Below are positions 16,794-24,571 of a stretch of DNA of 41,471 nt, piece after piece. This DNA is from Nitrosospira multiformis (GTDB lineage Bacteria > Pseudomonadota > Gammaproteobacteria > Burkholderiales > Nitrosomonadaceae), in assembly GCF_003050865.1 (NCBI RefSeq), contig NZ_QAOK01000026.1:1-41471 (forward strand), in the 5' to 3' direction. Both the position numbers and the translations under genes were made by a program. The notes beneath the pieces are model-generated. The model was not told where the DNA came from and ran no database searches. It saw only the letters and a program-made list of their open reading frames with translations. The stretch's first letter is position 1. Each line of letters begins with the position of its first letter.

Positions 16794-19700
16794 CTACCTT
16801 CTGCGTTGCAACAATCGCATCAGCCGCTGCATGGTTCCACCGACTGACTTCGATTGTTGCGCGAGTGCGTTACTCACGCTGGCAACAGCTTTTTCCACCA
16901 TGAAAAGTGTAACCAAAGCATCGGCTACTCCGGTATCAGCGGGAAACAGCGAATTTCCCTTCATCGCCCTGCGATAGCTTTTGAGGAAATCGGCGCTGGC
17001 AAGCGTCTGCCACTTATCAGCTTGTTGCGCAAGCATAGCGGTTGATTCCGGATATTCATCCGTCACATGCTCCAGTGCCGCTGCCGCCACCTCGGAAAAC
17101 GAAAACAGCATGCCTGCCACATCGCGGAGAGGACTGTGTTTCCAGCGGCGCTCATGCCATGCGCGTTCGGGGCCGCTGCCGTAATTCGTAATCAGAAAAT
17201 CATTGTTCGAGAGCCACACCTGTCGCAGGCTGTAATCTCCGTGGCAGCGCGCCTTCAAGGCCTCGGGATGTATGGCTGCCACCCGGGTGATACGACGGTA
17301 GAATTTCGGCCGGACTGATAAAAGATCGTTGCCGACGTTACCAATCTCGTGTGCGGAGCTGGGCACATCCGCCCATTTCGCTTCCAGCAATTTGTACATT
17401 TCATCCATCTGCGCGCGCGCGGTGTTCACCCACTCCGCAAGATCTTCGGGGGTAATGGGCTCGACGCCGAAAGCCCCCTCCGCATCATCCTGCGCAAGTG
17501 CCTGGTGAAATTCAGCTGTACGCAATCCCAGCGTATTGATAAGGGTCATGTAGGCAACATGCCGCGCATCAATGGGACGCTTTTGTTGTGTGCGAAACTC
17601 ATCCAGGTAGCGTTGCAGATAGTCCTGCGTATGAGCCCAGCCGCTACCCTGATTCTCGGCATAGTGCTCGAGGATTGCCAGAGTGGAATTGCGTCCCTCG
17701 CCGTCCATGTACTCCACGGTACCCGCCAGTTGAGCCATGTGGGTAAATTTGGCGGTCTCCGTCAGAAAACGCGACATCTCCAACTCGGGGTGCACGCCGG
17801 GAAGAAGCCAACGGTATCCTTTCAGTATCAGGCGGTCGCCCATGTTCACAAACAATCGCCCTCTTTCCGAAACTGTCCGCGTCACCGTTGCTGATGCGCC
17901 TGAAATCACCGGACCGGGAAAAGCACTGGTTGCATGGAAAGACACTTGCCCATGATCAAACACGAGTGCTGAGCCATCATGCATGCTGGAGACTATGGCG
18001 CGACAGAAGCTGTCATCCCAGAATGCGTCGAACAGCAAACCCGTCCGCTCCCGGCGACGAACCTTAGCAAGCGTGGCATGCAGCAGCGTGCTCACAACCC
18101 CTTCATCCTCATCCTCGTCCTCCCACACGAGTGCCAGAGGTACGGCAAAGCGATAAGACTCATCATTGGCCAGCGTTAAAACGACGGTGACCAGCAGCCA
18201 GCTTCCCTGCTCCGTCGACCACTCGTGCATCTCCCCGAGCTCAAATTTTCTGACGGGAAGGTTCCTCATCAAAAACCAGGGTTGGGAATAAAAGAAGCGC
18301 GACATGATCTGCCCCTCGAGCTGCTCGCGGGCACGGCGAGCCATCAGGTCTTTCATGCCCCCGCTACCATCGCCGCGGTTCAACAGTGTGCCCCAACCCG
18401 ACTCCATGAGCACAAGGACAGGCAGATCCGGCGATACCTGCCGCTCCTCATGCCAGGCAGGGGCGGCCACGTCGACTGCCAGGCGAAAAGCATAAAAGCC
18501 ATGAGCGCTCAAGGTAAGGAGATACGGCAGCTCACCCACGGGCGGGAATGCGGTGCGGCCCATCAATTCAACCGGTACCCTTCCTTTGAATTGGCTTAAA
18601 TCCAGTTCTACTGGCTGCGCGACTCGGGACAGATTAGCCACGCATAGAATCGTTTCATCCTCATGCTCACGCAAATAGGCAAGAATCTTGCGATTGCCAG
18701 GCCGCAAAAAACGCAGCGTGCCCCGGCCAAAGGTTCGATGCGCCTTGCGCATCGCAATCAGGCGCTTCATCCAGTTGAGCAGGGATGACGGATTACGGGC
18801 CTGTGAATCCACGTTCACTGCACCAAACCCATATACGGGATCGACGATGGCCGGCAGGAAAAGCTGTTGAGAATCGGCTGTGGAAAACCCGCCGTTAACC
18901 CCCCCTGACCACTGCATGGGTGTGCGCACACCGTTGCGATCACCGAGGAGGAGGTCATCCCCCATGCCGATCTCATCTCCGTAGTAGAGCACGGGCGACC
19001 CGGGCATAGTCATGAGCAGCAGATTCATCAATTCAATTCGGTGGCGGTCATTGTCCATCAGTGGCGCCAGGCGCCGTCGAATACCGAGATGCAGGCGGGC
19101 CTGGGGGTCGATTGCATATGTCTGGTGAAGATAGTCCCGCTCGCGATCGGTGACCATCTCCAATGTCAGTTCGTCGTGGTTGCGCAGAAACACGGCCCAC
19201 TGACAGTTCTCGGGGATGTCTGGTGTCTGCTCCATGATCTCTACAATGGGGTGACGGTCTTCGCGCGCAATAGCCATGTACATTCGCGGCATGAGTGGAA
19301 AATGGAAAGCCATATGGCATTCGTCGCCATCGCCAAAATACTCGCGTACATCCTCCGGCCACTGGTTCGCTTCAGCCAGGAACATCCGGTTGCGGTAGTG
19401 CTTATCCAGTTCGAAACGCATGCGTTTGATCACCGCATGGGTCTCCGGCAGGTTTTCGCAGGTGGTCCCCTCGCGCTCGCACAGATAGGGCATGGCATCC
19501 AGGCGCATGCCATCGACACCCGCATCCAGCCAGAGCCGCATCACATGCATCATGGCGTTAAAGACATGCGGGTTGTCAAAATTCAAGTCCGGTTGATGGA
19601 AAAAAAAGCGGTGCCAGTAATAGGCTTTGGCTATATCATCCCATTCCCAGTTGGATCCCTCTGTGTCCGTGAAAATACTGCGCGCACCGCTGTACCTGGT

Positions 19701-20111
19701 TTTGTCGTCGCTCCATACGTAATAGTCGCGCTTGACGGACCCCGGCGGTGCGCGGCGGGCTGCCTGAAACCAAGGATGCTGATCGGAAGTATGGTTGAGT
19801 ACCAGTTCCGTGATTACGCGCAAACCCCGGCTATGAGCCTCCGCGATAAACCGATGGAAGTCCTCCAAGGTGCCGACATCCGGGTGCACACTGTGGTAAT
19901 CGGAAATATCGTACCCGTCGTCCCTTCCCGGAGACGGATAGAATGGAAGAAGCCAGAGTGTAGTGACGCCCAGTTCCGCCAGATAGTCGAGCTTGGAGAT
20001 CAGGCCCGAAAAATCTCCTATGCCGTCGCCATTGCTGTCGAAGAATGTCTTGACGTGCAATTCATAGATGATGGCGTCCTTGTACCAGAACGGATCTTCT
20101 TCTCGTTCCAT
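16794..20111 (-). CDS. treS: Trehalose synthase fused to a degenerate maltokinase domain (TreS-Mak)
   Basis: The 1105-residue protein starts with a complete TreS (GH13, residues 1 to ~550), which interconverts maltose and trehalose: D205 ([11 protein letters not shown]), E247 ([10 protein letters not shown]) and D313 (FLRNHDELT) are the catalytic residues. Residues ~560-1105 are homologous to maltokinase (Mak/Pep2), which phosphorylates maltose with ATP in the GlgE pathway. The N-lobe lysine motif [10 protein letters not shown] (K764) and the [10 protein letters not shown] block are kept. However, the catalytic loop reads HGDYSLRQ (957-964) where HGDxHLGQ is expected, and the metal-binding DFEGEP reads NYGSGP (976-981). 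The kinase half is therefore probably inactive. It starts 1 bp after the original stop of the SmbP-like gene and is first of the three trehalose genes. Confidence 0.95.
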   Translation of the reverse strand: MEREEDPFWYKDAIIYELHVKTFFDSNGDGIGDFSGLISKLDYLAELGVTTLWLLPFYPSPGRDDGYDISDYHSVHPDVGTLEDFHRFIAEAHSRGLRVITELVLNHTSDQHPWFQAARRAPPGSVKRDYYVWSDDKTRYSGARSIFTDTEGSNWEWDDIAKAYYWHRFFFHQPDLNFDNPHVFNAMMHVMRLWLDAGVDGMRLDAMPYLCEREGTTCENLPETHAVIKRMRFELDKHYRNRMFLAEANQWPEDVREYFGDGDECHMAFHFPLMPRMYMAIAREDRHPIVEIMEQTPDIPENCQWAVFLRNHDELTLEMVTDRERDYLHQTYAIDPQARLHLGIRRRLAPLMDNDRHRIELMNLLLMTMPGSPVLYYGDEIGMGDDLLLGDRNGVRTPMQWSGGVNGGFSTADSQQLFLPAIVDPVYGFGAVNVDSQARNPSSLLNWMKRLIAMRKAHRTFGRGTLRFLRPGNRKILAYLREHEDETILCVANLSRVAQPVELDLSQFKGRVPVELMGRTAFPPVGELPYLLTLSAHGFYAFRLAVDVAAPAWHEERQVSPDLPVLVLMESGWGTLLNRGDGSGGMKDLMARRAREQLEGQIMSRFFYSQPWFLMRNLPVRKFELGEMHEWSTEQGSWLLVTVVLTLANDESYRFAVPLALVWEDEDEDEGVVSTLLHATLAKVRRRERTGLLFDAFWDDSFCRAIVSSMHDGSALVFDHGQVSFHATSAFPGPVISGASATVTRTVSERGRLFVNMGDRLILKGYRWLLPGVHPELEMSRFLTETAKFTHMAQLAGTVEYMDGEGRNSTLAILEHYAENQGSGWAHTQDYLQRYLDEFRTQQKRPIDARHVAYMTLINTLGLRTAEFHQALAQDDAEGAFGVEPITPEDLAEWVNTARAQMDEMYKLLEAKWADVPSSAHEIGNVGNDLLSVRPKFYRRITRVAAIHPEALKARCHGDYSLRQVWLSNNDFLITNYGSGPERAWHERRWKHSPLRDVAGMLFSFSEVAAAALEHVTDEYPESTAMLAQQADKWQTLASADFLKSYRRAMKGNSLFPADTGVADALVTLFMVEKAVASVSNALAQQSKSVGGTMQRLMRLLQRRR

Positions 20112-20112
20112 G

Positions 20113-20235
20113 CTATTTCGACCGGGCTTTCTGTTTTAGATGAACAGAAGCCCTTCTGACTGCCTCCGCAGCTCTTGTAAAGTGCCCTTTTTTCGCTTCC
20201 CCGATCGCCTTATCCATTTCTTCGAATGTTTCCAT
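20113..20235 (-). pseudogene. Lost 3' part of the SmbP-like gene
   Basis: Removing one copy of a 10-bp tandem duplication (20226-20245) lets the upstream SmbP-like frame continue for about 35 more codons, through EEMDKAIGEAKKGHFTRAA and [14 protein letters not shown], to a TAG at 20113-20115. This tail continues the amphipathic helical pattern of SmbP proteins. It would end 1 bp before the treS start codon, a spacing typical of an operon. I read it as the original C-terminus. Confidence 0.65.
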
Positions 20236-20509
20236 ATGTTTCCATATCATGTTCCGCTTTCGGAAACTGCCCATATATCGATATGAACGGTTGGGTATAA
20301 GGATGTTCGCGGTTTTCCTCGATCAGGTGCTTCTTCGCTTTTTCAGTATGGGCGATAACGCCTCCTGCGTCCTCATTTTCAGCACTTCTGACTGCCAGCC
20401 CTAATTCCTGAAGCGCCTTGTCCTCATGTTCATCTGTAGCATAATCCATCGTAGAACATCCTGCGAGGAAAGCAAAAGCAATCAAGCTGGACGAGAATGG
20501 CTTTTTCAT
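20210..20509 (-). CDS. SmbP-like small lipoprotein, C-terminally truncated by a frameshift
   Basis: The present product is 99 residues: a lipoprotein signal (LIAFAFLAGCSTM) and a helical domain that resembles SmbP, the small metal-binding periplasmic protein known from Nitrosomonas (ALQELGLAVRSAENEDAGGVIAHTEKAKKHL). SmbP proteins bind copper and other divalent metals through repeated His/Glu residues. ATG 20509 has GGGAGAG about 5 bp upstream; the frame is open to 20623 without support. The last 7 residues (GNIRRNG) come from a shifted frame after a 10-bp tandem duplication. The gene is upstream of treS and downstream of the copper genes on the same strand, so it links the two blocks. Similarity to SmbP is judged by pattern only. 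Confidence 0.6.
   Translation of the reverse strand: MKKPFSSSLIAFAFLAGCSTMDYATDEHEDKALQELGLAVRSAENEDAGGVIAHTEKAKKHLIEENREHPYTQPFISIYGQFPKAEHDMETYGNIRRNG
20226..20245. repeat. Perfect 10-bp tandem duplication that shifts the SmbP-like frame
   Basis: ATGTTTCCAT occurs twice without a gap on the + strand. Ten is not a multiple of three, so the second copy shifts the SmbP-like gene into an early stop. Confidence 0.9.
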
Positions 20510-20540
20510 GACATCTCTCCCTGGTGAACGAATCCGAGGG

Positions 20541-20625
20541 TCCTGCCCCTTCTCGGACTCATTGTAAGGGGCGTAACCAAGGTCCGTACAGTAGTAGTAC
20601 CTAAGACTCCTGCCCGGACTCATTG
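20541..20625. repeat. Imperfect direct repeat flanking the spacer between two small genes
   Basis: TCCTGCCC followed by CGGACTCATTG occurs at 20541-20564 (with CTTCT and one extra base between the halves) and at 20608-20625 (without the insertion). One copy covers the end of the chimeric ORF, the other the leader of the SmbP-like gene. It suggests a past local duplication or deletion. Confidence 0.5.
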
Positions 20626-20939
20626 CAGAGTTGAATACAGTTCAACCGCAAAGATTGCTGACGATAGACCGAGGATTCATCACCCTCGCGGCGCCGGCAA
20701 ACATGGGGGATAGCAGAAGTCCGAATGCTGGATAAAAACACCTGCGTCAACGCTGGTGCATCATTGACACCATCGCCCGTCATCGTCAATGTTTGTTTCA
20801 TTTCCTCCGCCATCTTTCTGTGATCCTTTGCCATATCCAGATTTGTCTCCGCAGCCTGCTCATAGCTGCTTATCAATCTTTGGCAATGCACCTTGCGGTC
20901 CTGTCTTCCGCTGCCGCCTCTTAATGCTTGGCAGAGCAT
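20601..20939 (-). pseudogene. Remnant of the small lipoprotein family (paralog D) joined to a P-type ATPase motif
   Basis: The open frame starts inside a relic. Its first ~48 residues match the C-terminal half of the small lipoproteins A and B (VHCQRLISSYEQAAETN, then LDMAKDHRKMAEEMKQ), but signal peptide and N-terminal half are missing. Exactly where the relatives stop after KQ, the frame continues with TLTMTGDGVNDAPALTQ, the hinge motif of E1-E2 (P-type) cation ATPases. The remaining ~45 residues match nothing I recognise. There is no good start or ribosome binding site. I read it as debris from a deletion or recombination that fused two gene fragments, within the copper block. Expression as a protein is doubtful. 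Confidence 0.65.
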
Positions 20940-21061
20940 GATGGTGGGCTTGGGTTCAGGCGCTCCGAATCGCGCTGGCTACGGAAGAAGGACATTTTAT
21001 TCCACTTGTTCCTAGCAGCTACGACGTGTATGCCAAGACGATGTGGCACTCATCGGAAATG

Positions 21062-21203
21062 TTAGCTTACCTCCATCCGGTAACGTTCTGCTACCACCTG
21101 TGTATCTTCGGTAACTGCCTTCACGAGCGCAAAGAGTTCGGCAGCATCCAATTGCGCCAACGCCGGTATCGACGTCGCAGCTCCCAGCACCGTGAGAGCT
21201 CAT
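21062..21203 (-). pseudogene. Small secreted peptide gene broken just after its start codon
   Basis: An ATG at 21203 with a strong AGGAG 6 bp upstream is followed, one frame off, by ALTVLGAATSIPALAQ, a clear signal-peptide core with a signal peptidase site, and then by LDAAELFALVKAVTEDTQ and VVAERYRMEVS before a TAA at 21062-21064. In the frame of the ATG the sequence is different and not protein-like. A small indel directly after the start codon would restore a secreted peptide of about 47 residues. It lies downstream of copB and may have been the last gene of the cop operon. Its family is not recognised. Confidence 0.5.
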
Positions 21204-21310
21204 AGGTTTCTCCTGATATTCGTAAAAATTCTTGGATGAAAGATCTGTTTTAAAGAGTTTGAGAGGTGTCGGCCTGAATGATTCAAGGCAGTGGCACGTC
21301 ATACTGGTGA

Positions 21311-22201
21311 TTAAAACCACAGCCGCAGCCCGGCAACGAAGCGAACCTGGGTGGGGTCCCCACCCTCTTCCCGCACAAGATCGGCAGTCTTGAAAAAACT
21401 GTGGTCGTATGAGACCCCAACATAAGGTGCCATCTCGCGCCTGATCTCATAGCGCAGCCGCAAACCCAGTTCGATGTTATTGAGTCCCCGCCCGGTAGTG
21501 AATTTCTCCACTTTTTGAATTGCAGCGTGAGTTTCGAATCGTCCCTGCAGGATCAGCCGCTGCGTCAGCAAAAAATCACGGGATGTCTGGAAACGAGCAG
21601 AAACATCTCCATCCTGGCTGATAAACAGCGCAGACTCCAATTCGTAGCGATAGGGAACGAGACCCTGCAACCCGATGACAGCATGGGCGCGAGCCACGTT
21701 TTCCCCCCTGAAGGTTTGCGTCTCTCCGCGCACGCCCACCTGGAAATCATAATATTTCTTGATGAACCGGCCATACAGAAGCTGCATGTCGATGTCGTAG
21801 TCTGCCTTGAAGGCAGTATTCCGTTCGCCTTCGCTTTTGACCCATAGGCGGTTGAAGTCCCCTCCGTACCAACCCTGCATGTCCCAGCGGAAATCGCTCT
21901 CGTCACTTCTCGGACGGTATTCGAGAACCTCCGCACGAAAGAAAGCATAGTTTTGGTCACTGTGGGTCGGATGGTCGTACTCGCCACCCTCATTCTTCAG
22001 GGACTGATGGAGCAGGATGCGCTTTGCTTCGTCCAGCCTTTCCCTGAGAGGGGTGGGGGGCAAGGAGGAAGCGGCCGGCACGGTGGAAGAGTTTGTCGTG
22101 GGATGGTGCAAGGCTTGCGCACTTGCTGTCGGTGCCCCGGTACCGACCCCCAAGGCTAGGCCCGCAACAATACCAAGGGTAAGTTGCGGAATCTGTCTCA
22201 T
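21311..22201 (-). CDS. copB: Copper resistance outer-membrane protein CopB
   Basis: The 296-residue protein is a CopB/PcoB-type outer-membrane beta-barrel, thought to bind or export copper together with CopA. A signal peptide (GLALGVGTGAPTASAQA) is followed by a short linker, then the family core with DFRWDMQGWYGGDFNRLWVK and YDFQVGVRGE, and a C-terminus ending in phenylalanine (FVAGLRLWF), as outer-membrane barrels do. The N-terminal Met/His-rich region found in many CopB proteins is short here (QALHHPTTNSS). The start overlaps the end of copA by 4 bp (ATGA), so the two are translationally coupled. Confidence 0.93.
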   Translation of the reverse strand: MRQIPQLTLGIVAGLALGVGTGAPTASAQALHHPTTNSSTVPAASSLPPTPLRERLDEAKRILLHQSLKNEGGEYDHPTHSDQNYAFFRAEVLEYRPRSDESDFRWDMQGWYGGDFNRLWVKSEGERNTAFKADYDIDMQLLYGRFIKKYYDFQVGVRGETQTFRGENVARAHAVIGLQGLVPYRYELESALFISQDGDVSARFQTSRDFLLTQRLILQGRFETHAAIQKVEKFTTGRGLNNIELGLRLRYEIRREMAPYVGVSYDHSFFKTADLVREEGGDPTQVRFVAGLRLWF

Positions 22202-24030
22202 GATCCCATCTCGGGAATCGCATTCGAAACCTCAATCACGCGGAACATCCCCGTTTCCATATGCAAGAGCAGGTGGCAATGGAAGGCCCAGGGGCCGGGT
22301 GCATCAGCGGTGATGGCAACGGAGACGCGCTCCGCGGGTTTGACGAGGACGGTGTGCTTGCGCGGAAGGTATTCACCCGCTCCATTTTCCAGATGCATCC
22401 ACATGCCGTGCAGATGCATCGTGTGCTCCATCATCGTATCGTTCACAAAGGTCCAGCGCAGCCGTTCTCCATAACGGAAGCGGATCGGCTCTCTAGCATC
22501 GGAATATTTTTTGCCATCGAACGACCACATGAAGCGTTCCATATGTCCGGTGAGATGAATCTCGAGCTCACGCTCCGGCTCGCGCTGGTCAGGATAGGGC
22601 CTGAGGCTCTTCAAATCGGTATAGACCAGTACTCGGCGGCCATCGCCGCCCAGCCCGATACCCGGATCATCCAGACGGCTCTGAGTGAAATCCGGAACCG
22701 ACTGATTGCCGGTGCCATGATCGTCTGGCCCATGCTTGACCGGTTTACTGCCCAGGATTTCGAGTCTGCCATGCATATCATGCCTGTCCTGGATGCCTTC
22801 CCCCGCACGGTCCCCATGCATGTCATGCTGCATCCTTGTCTCCGGCTCACCCGTGGTTGCATTACCAGGGTTATGGTCGCTATGGTCCATGCCGTTCATA
22901 TGCTGCATGCCCATGTCCGCCATGCTACGAACCGGATGCCGGCGTTGCGGCGGAATCTCCGCGCTCATCCCGGGACGGGGAGCGAGCGTGCCACGCGCAA
23001 AGCCGCTTCGATCCAGCGTTTCCGCAAAAATCGTATAAGCGCGGTCCTCTTTTGGTTCGACGGTCACATCGTAGGTTTCCGCAGGTCCCATGCGGAATTC
23101 ATCCACTTCGACAGGTTGGACGTTCTGGCCATCGGCTTGCACTACCGTCATCTTGAGCCCGGGGATGCGCACGTCCTGGAAGGTCATGACACCTACCTGA
23201 ATGAAGCGCAAGCGTATGCGTTCCCCCGGACGAAAAAGCCCTGTCCAGTTTTCTGCCGGTGCAAGCCCATTCATGAGGTAGGTGTAGGCATGGCTGGTTA
23301 TGTCCGCCAAGTCCGTCGGGTCCATTCGCATCTGCGCCCACATCAGGTAATTGTCGAGTGTCGCGAGCCAGCCCTTCCGCATCCCGTCCCTGATAAAATC
23401 GCTTAGTGTGCGTTTCTGGAAGTTGAAATAGCCCGGCTGCTTCTTGAGCTTTCCGATCATTGAGCCGACTGAAGAAAAGCTCCAGTCCGAGAGCATGATC
23501 ACGTATTCGCGGTCGTACCGGACGGGGTCGGGCTCGGCTGGATCAATGATTATCGAGCCGTACGCGCCTGCTTGCTCCTGGCCTCCAGAATGGCTGTGAA
23601 ACCAGTAAGTGCCGTACTGCTTGACGGTGAAGCGGTAACGGAAGGTTGTTCCTGGCTCGATGCCCGGGAAGCTCACCCCCGGCACCCCATCCATCCCGGG
23701 TGGCAAAAGTATGCCGTGCCAATGTATCGAAGAGGTCTCCGGCAGGCGGTTGGTGACATTAAGGGTGATGTCCTGTCCTTCCCGCAGGCGAAGCAGCGGT
23801 CCCGGGACCGTGCCGTTGATCGTTATCGCGGTTGTGACGCGCTCCCCAACGTGAAACGGCGTCTCTGCGATAGTGAGGTCGATTACGTCCCCGCTCAGCT
23901 GGGTAGTTGGAGCAACAGCGTTTATCCAACTTCCTCGGGCATAAACTGGCAGAATCCAATCCAGAGCAAATAGTGCTCCCAATGCCCCTGATCCTTTCAG
24001 GAAGTGGCGTCTTGAAATTGAGCCTTTCAT
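22198..24030 (-). CDS. copA: Copper resistance multicopper oxidase CopA (Tat-exported)
   Basis: The 610-residue periplasmic multicopper oxidase would oxidise Cu(I) and sequester copper. A Tat signal (SRRHFLKGSG, RR at 7-8) exports it folded. Copper ligands are visible: HWH 103-105, HSH 145-147, HTMHLHGMWMH in the C-terminal domain and HCHLLLHMETGM (H584-C585-H586, H590, M595) for the type 1 and type 2/3 sites. Between domains 2 and 3 is a Met/His/Asp-rich stretch (MGMQHMNGMDHSDHNPG and more), expected to bind extra copper in PcoA/CopA proteins. It lies 40 bp after small lipoprotein B and overlaps copB by 4 bp, so the order lipoprotein-copA-copB is an operon. Confidence 0.95.
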   Translation of the reverse strand: MKGSISRRHFLKGSGALGALFALDWILPVYARGSWINAVAPTTQLSGDVIDLTIAETPFHVGERVTTAITINGTVPGPLLRLREGQDITLNVTNRLPETSSIHWHGILLPPGMDGVPGVSFPGIEPGTTFRYRFTVKQYGTYWFHSHSGGQEQAGAYGSIIIDPAEPDPVRYDREYVIMLSDWSFSSVGSMIGKLKKQPGYFNFQKRTLSDFIRDGMRKGWLATLDNYLMWAQMRMDPTDLADITSHAYTYLMNGLAPAENWTGLFRPGERIRLRFIQVGVMTFQDVRIPGLKMTVVQADGQNVQPVEVDEFRMGPAETYDVTVEPKEDRAYTIFAETLDRSGFARGTLAPRPGMSAEIPPQRRHPVRSMADMGMQHMNGMDHSDHNPGNATTGEPETRMQHDMHGDRAGEGIQDRHDMHGRLEILGSKPVKHGPDDHGTGNQSVPDFTQSRLDDPGIGLGGDGRRVLVYTDLKSLRPYPDQREPERELEIHLTGHMERFMWSFDGKKYSDAREPIRFRYGERLRWTFVNDTMMEHTMHLHGMWMHLENGAGEYLPRKHTVLVKPAERVSVAITADAPGPWAFHCHLLLHMETGMFRVIEVSNAIPEMGS

Positions 24031-24070
24031 TCGGAATTGGCCTTCTCCAACCGCTTTCTTCGGCTGCGGA

Positions 24071-24424
24071 TTACTGCCTGGTGTCGGCGGCCATCTTGCG
24101 GTGAATTTCAGCCATGGCTGTATTTGCTTCGACAGCTTGCTGGTAAATGTTGATCAAACGATGGCAATGCGCCTTGAGGTCTTGAGCACGCTTGCCATAA
24201 TAAGGATGTGTTTCATATTCCCCGAGTTCTTTTTTATGCTCCTTCACCTTTACGCGCGCTTCATCGGCCGCCGCTTCATAATGCCTGGCTAACGCATTGT
24301 GGTCCGCAGGGGTTTTAGCTTCCCGAATCGCGGTTGTCATATCCATTGGGTGGGGATTCAATTGGGCGCAGGAACTGACTAAGCCCAGCATAGCCAAGGC
24401 TACGAAAAATACCGATGTTTTCAT
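24071..24424 (-). CDS. Small helical lipoprotein, paralog B
   Basis: This 117-residue lipoprotein (signal ending LVSSCAQ) is the closest relative of paralog A at 6993-7346: NPHPMDMTTAIREAKT, DHNALARHYEAAADEA, YETHPYYGKRAQDLKAH and IHRKMAADTRQ align along the whole length without gaps of note. It has a strong GGAGG ribosome binding site 6 bp upstream. It is directly upstream of copA (40 bp), which places it in the copper operon. It could be a periplasmic metal-binding or envelope-stress protein, but no experiment known to me defines the family. The remnant copy at 20601-20939 keeps the CHCRLI-like HCQRLI segment closest to this copy. Confidence 0.8.
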   Translation of the reverse strand: MKTSVFFVALAMLGLVSSCAQLNPHPMDMTTAIREAKTPADHNALARHYEAAADEARVKVKEHKKELGEYETHPYYGKRAQDLKAHCHRLINIYQQAVEANTAMAEIHRKMAADTRQ

Positions 24425-24533
24425 GATTTACCTCCTTCAGTTGGGTTTAAAAAAATAAACTACTCCTGTTCACTGGCCTCTCCCTTTGGCCTGATCCCTC
24501 CGCAATCCATCGACGAAAAGCCCAATGTCATCG

Positions 24534-24545
24534 GCAAATATTTGC
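24534..24545. promoter_or_regulatory. Perfect 12-bp palindrome upstream of lipoprotein B-copA-copB
   Basis: GCAAATATTTGC lies in the 147-bp gap between cusA and lipoprotein B, about 110 bp before the latter's start. It could be an operator of the cop operon. No match to a known copper-regulator box is claimed. Confidence 0.3.
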
Positions 24546-24571
24546 TCTGATTGCTTCCTTTTTTAGCATCA

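Noticed and set aside
19041-20159. 372-codon plus-strand frame opposite treS
   Set aside because: Shadow frame; TreS has full catalytic motifs on the other strand.
22261-23406. 381-codon plus-strand frame opposite copA
   Set aside because: Shadow of copA, with His-rich appearance caused by the Met/His codons of the real gene.
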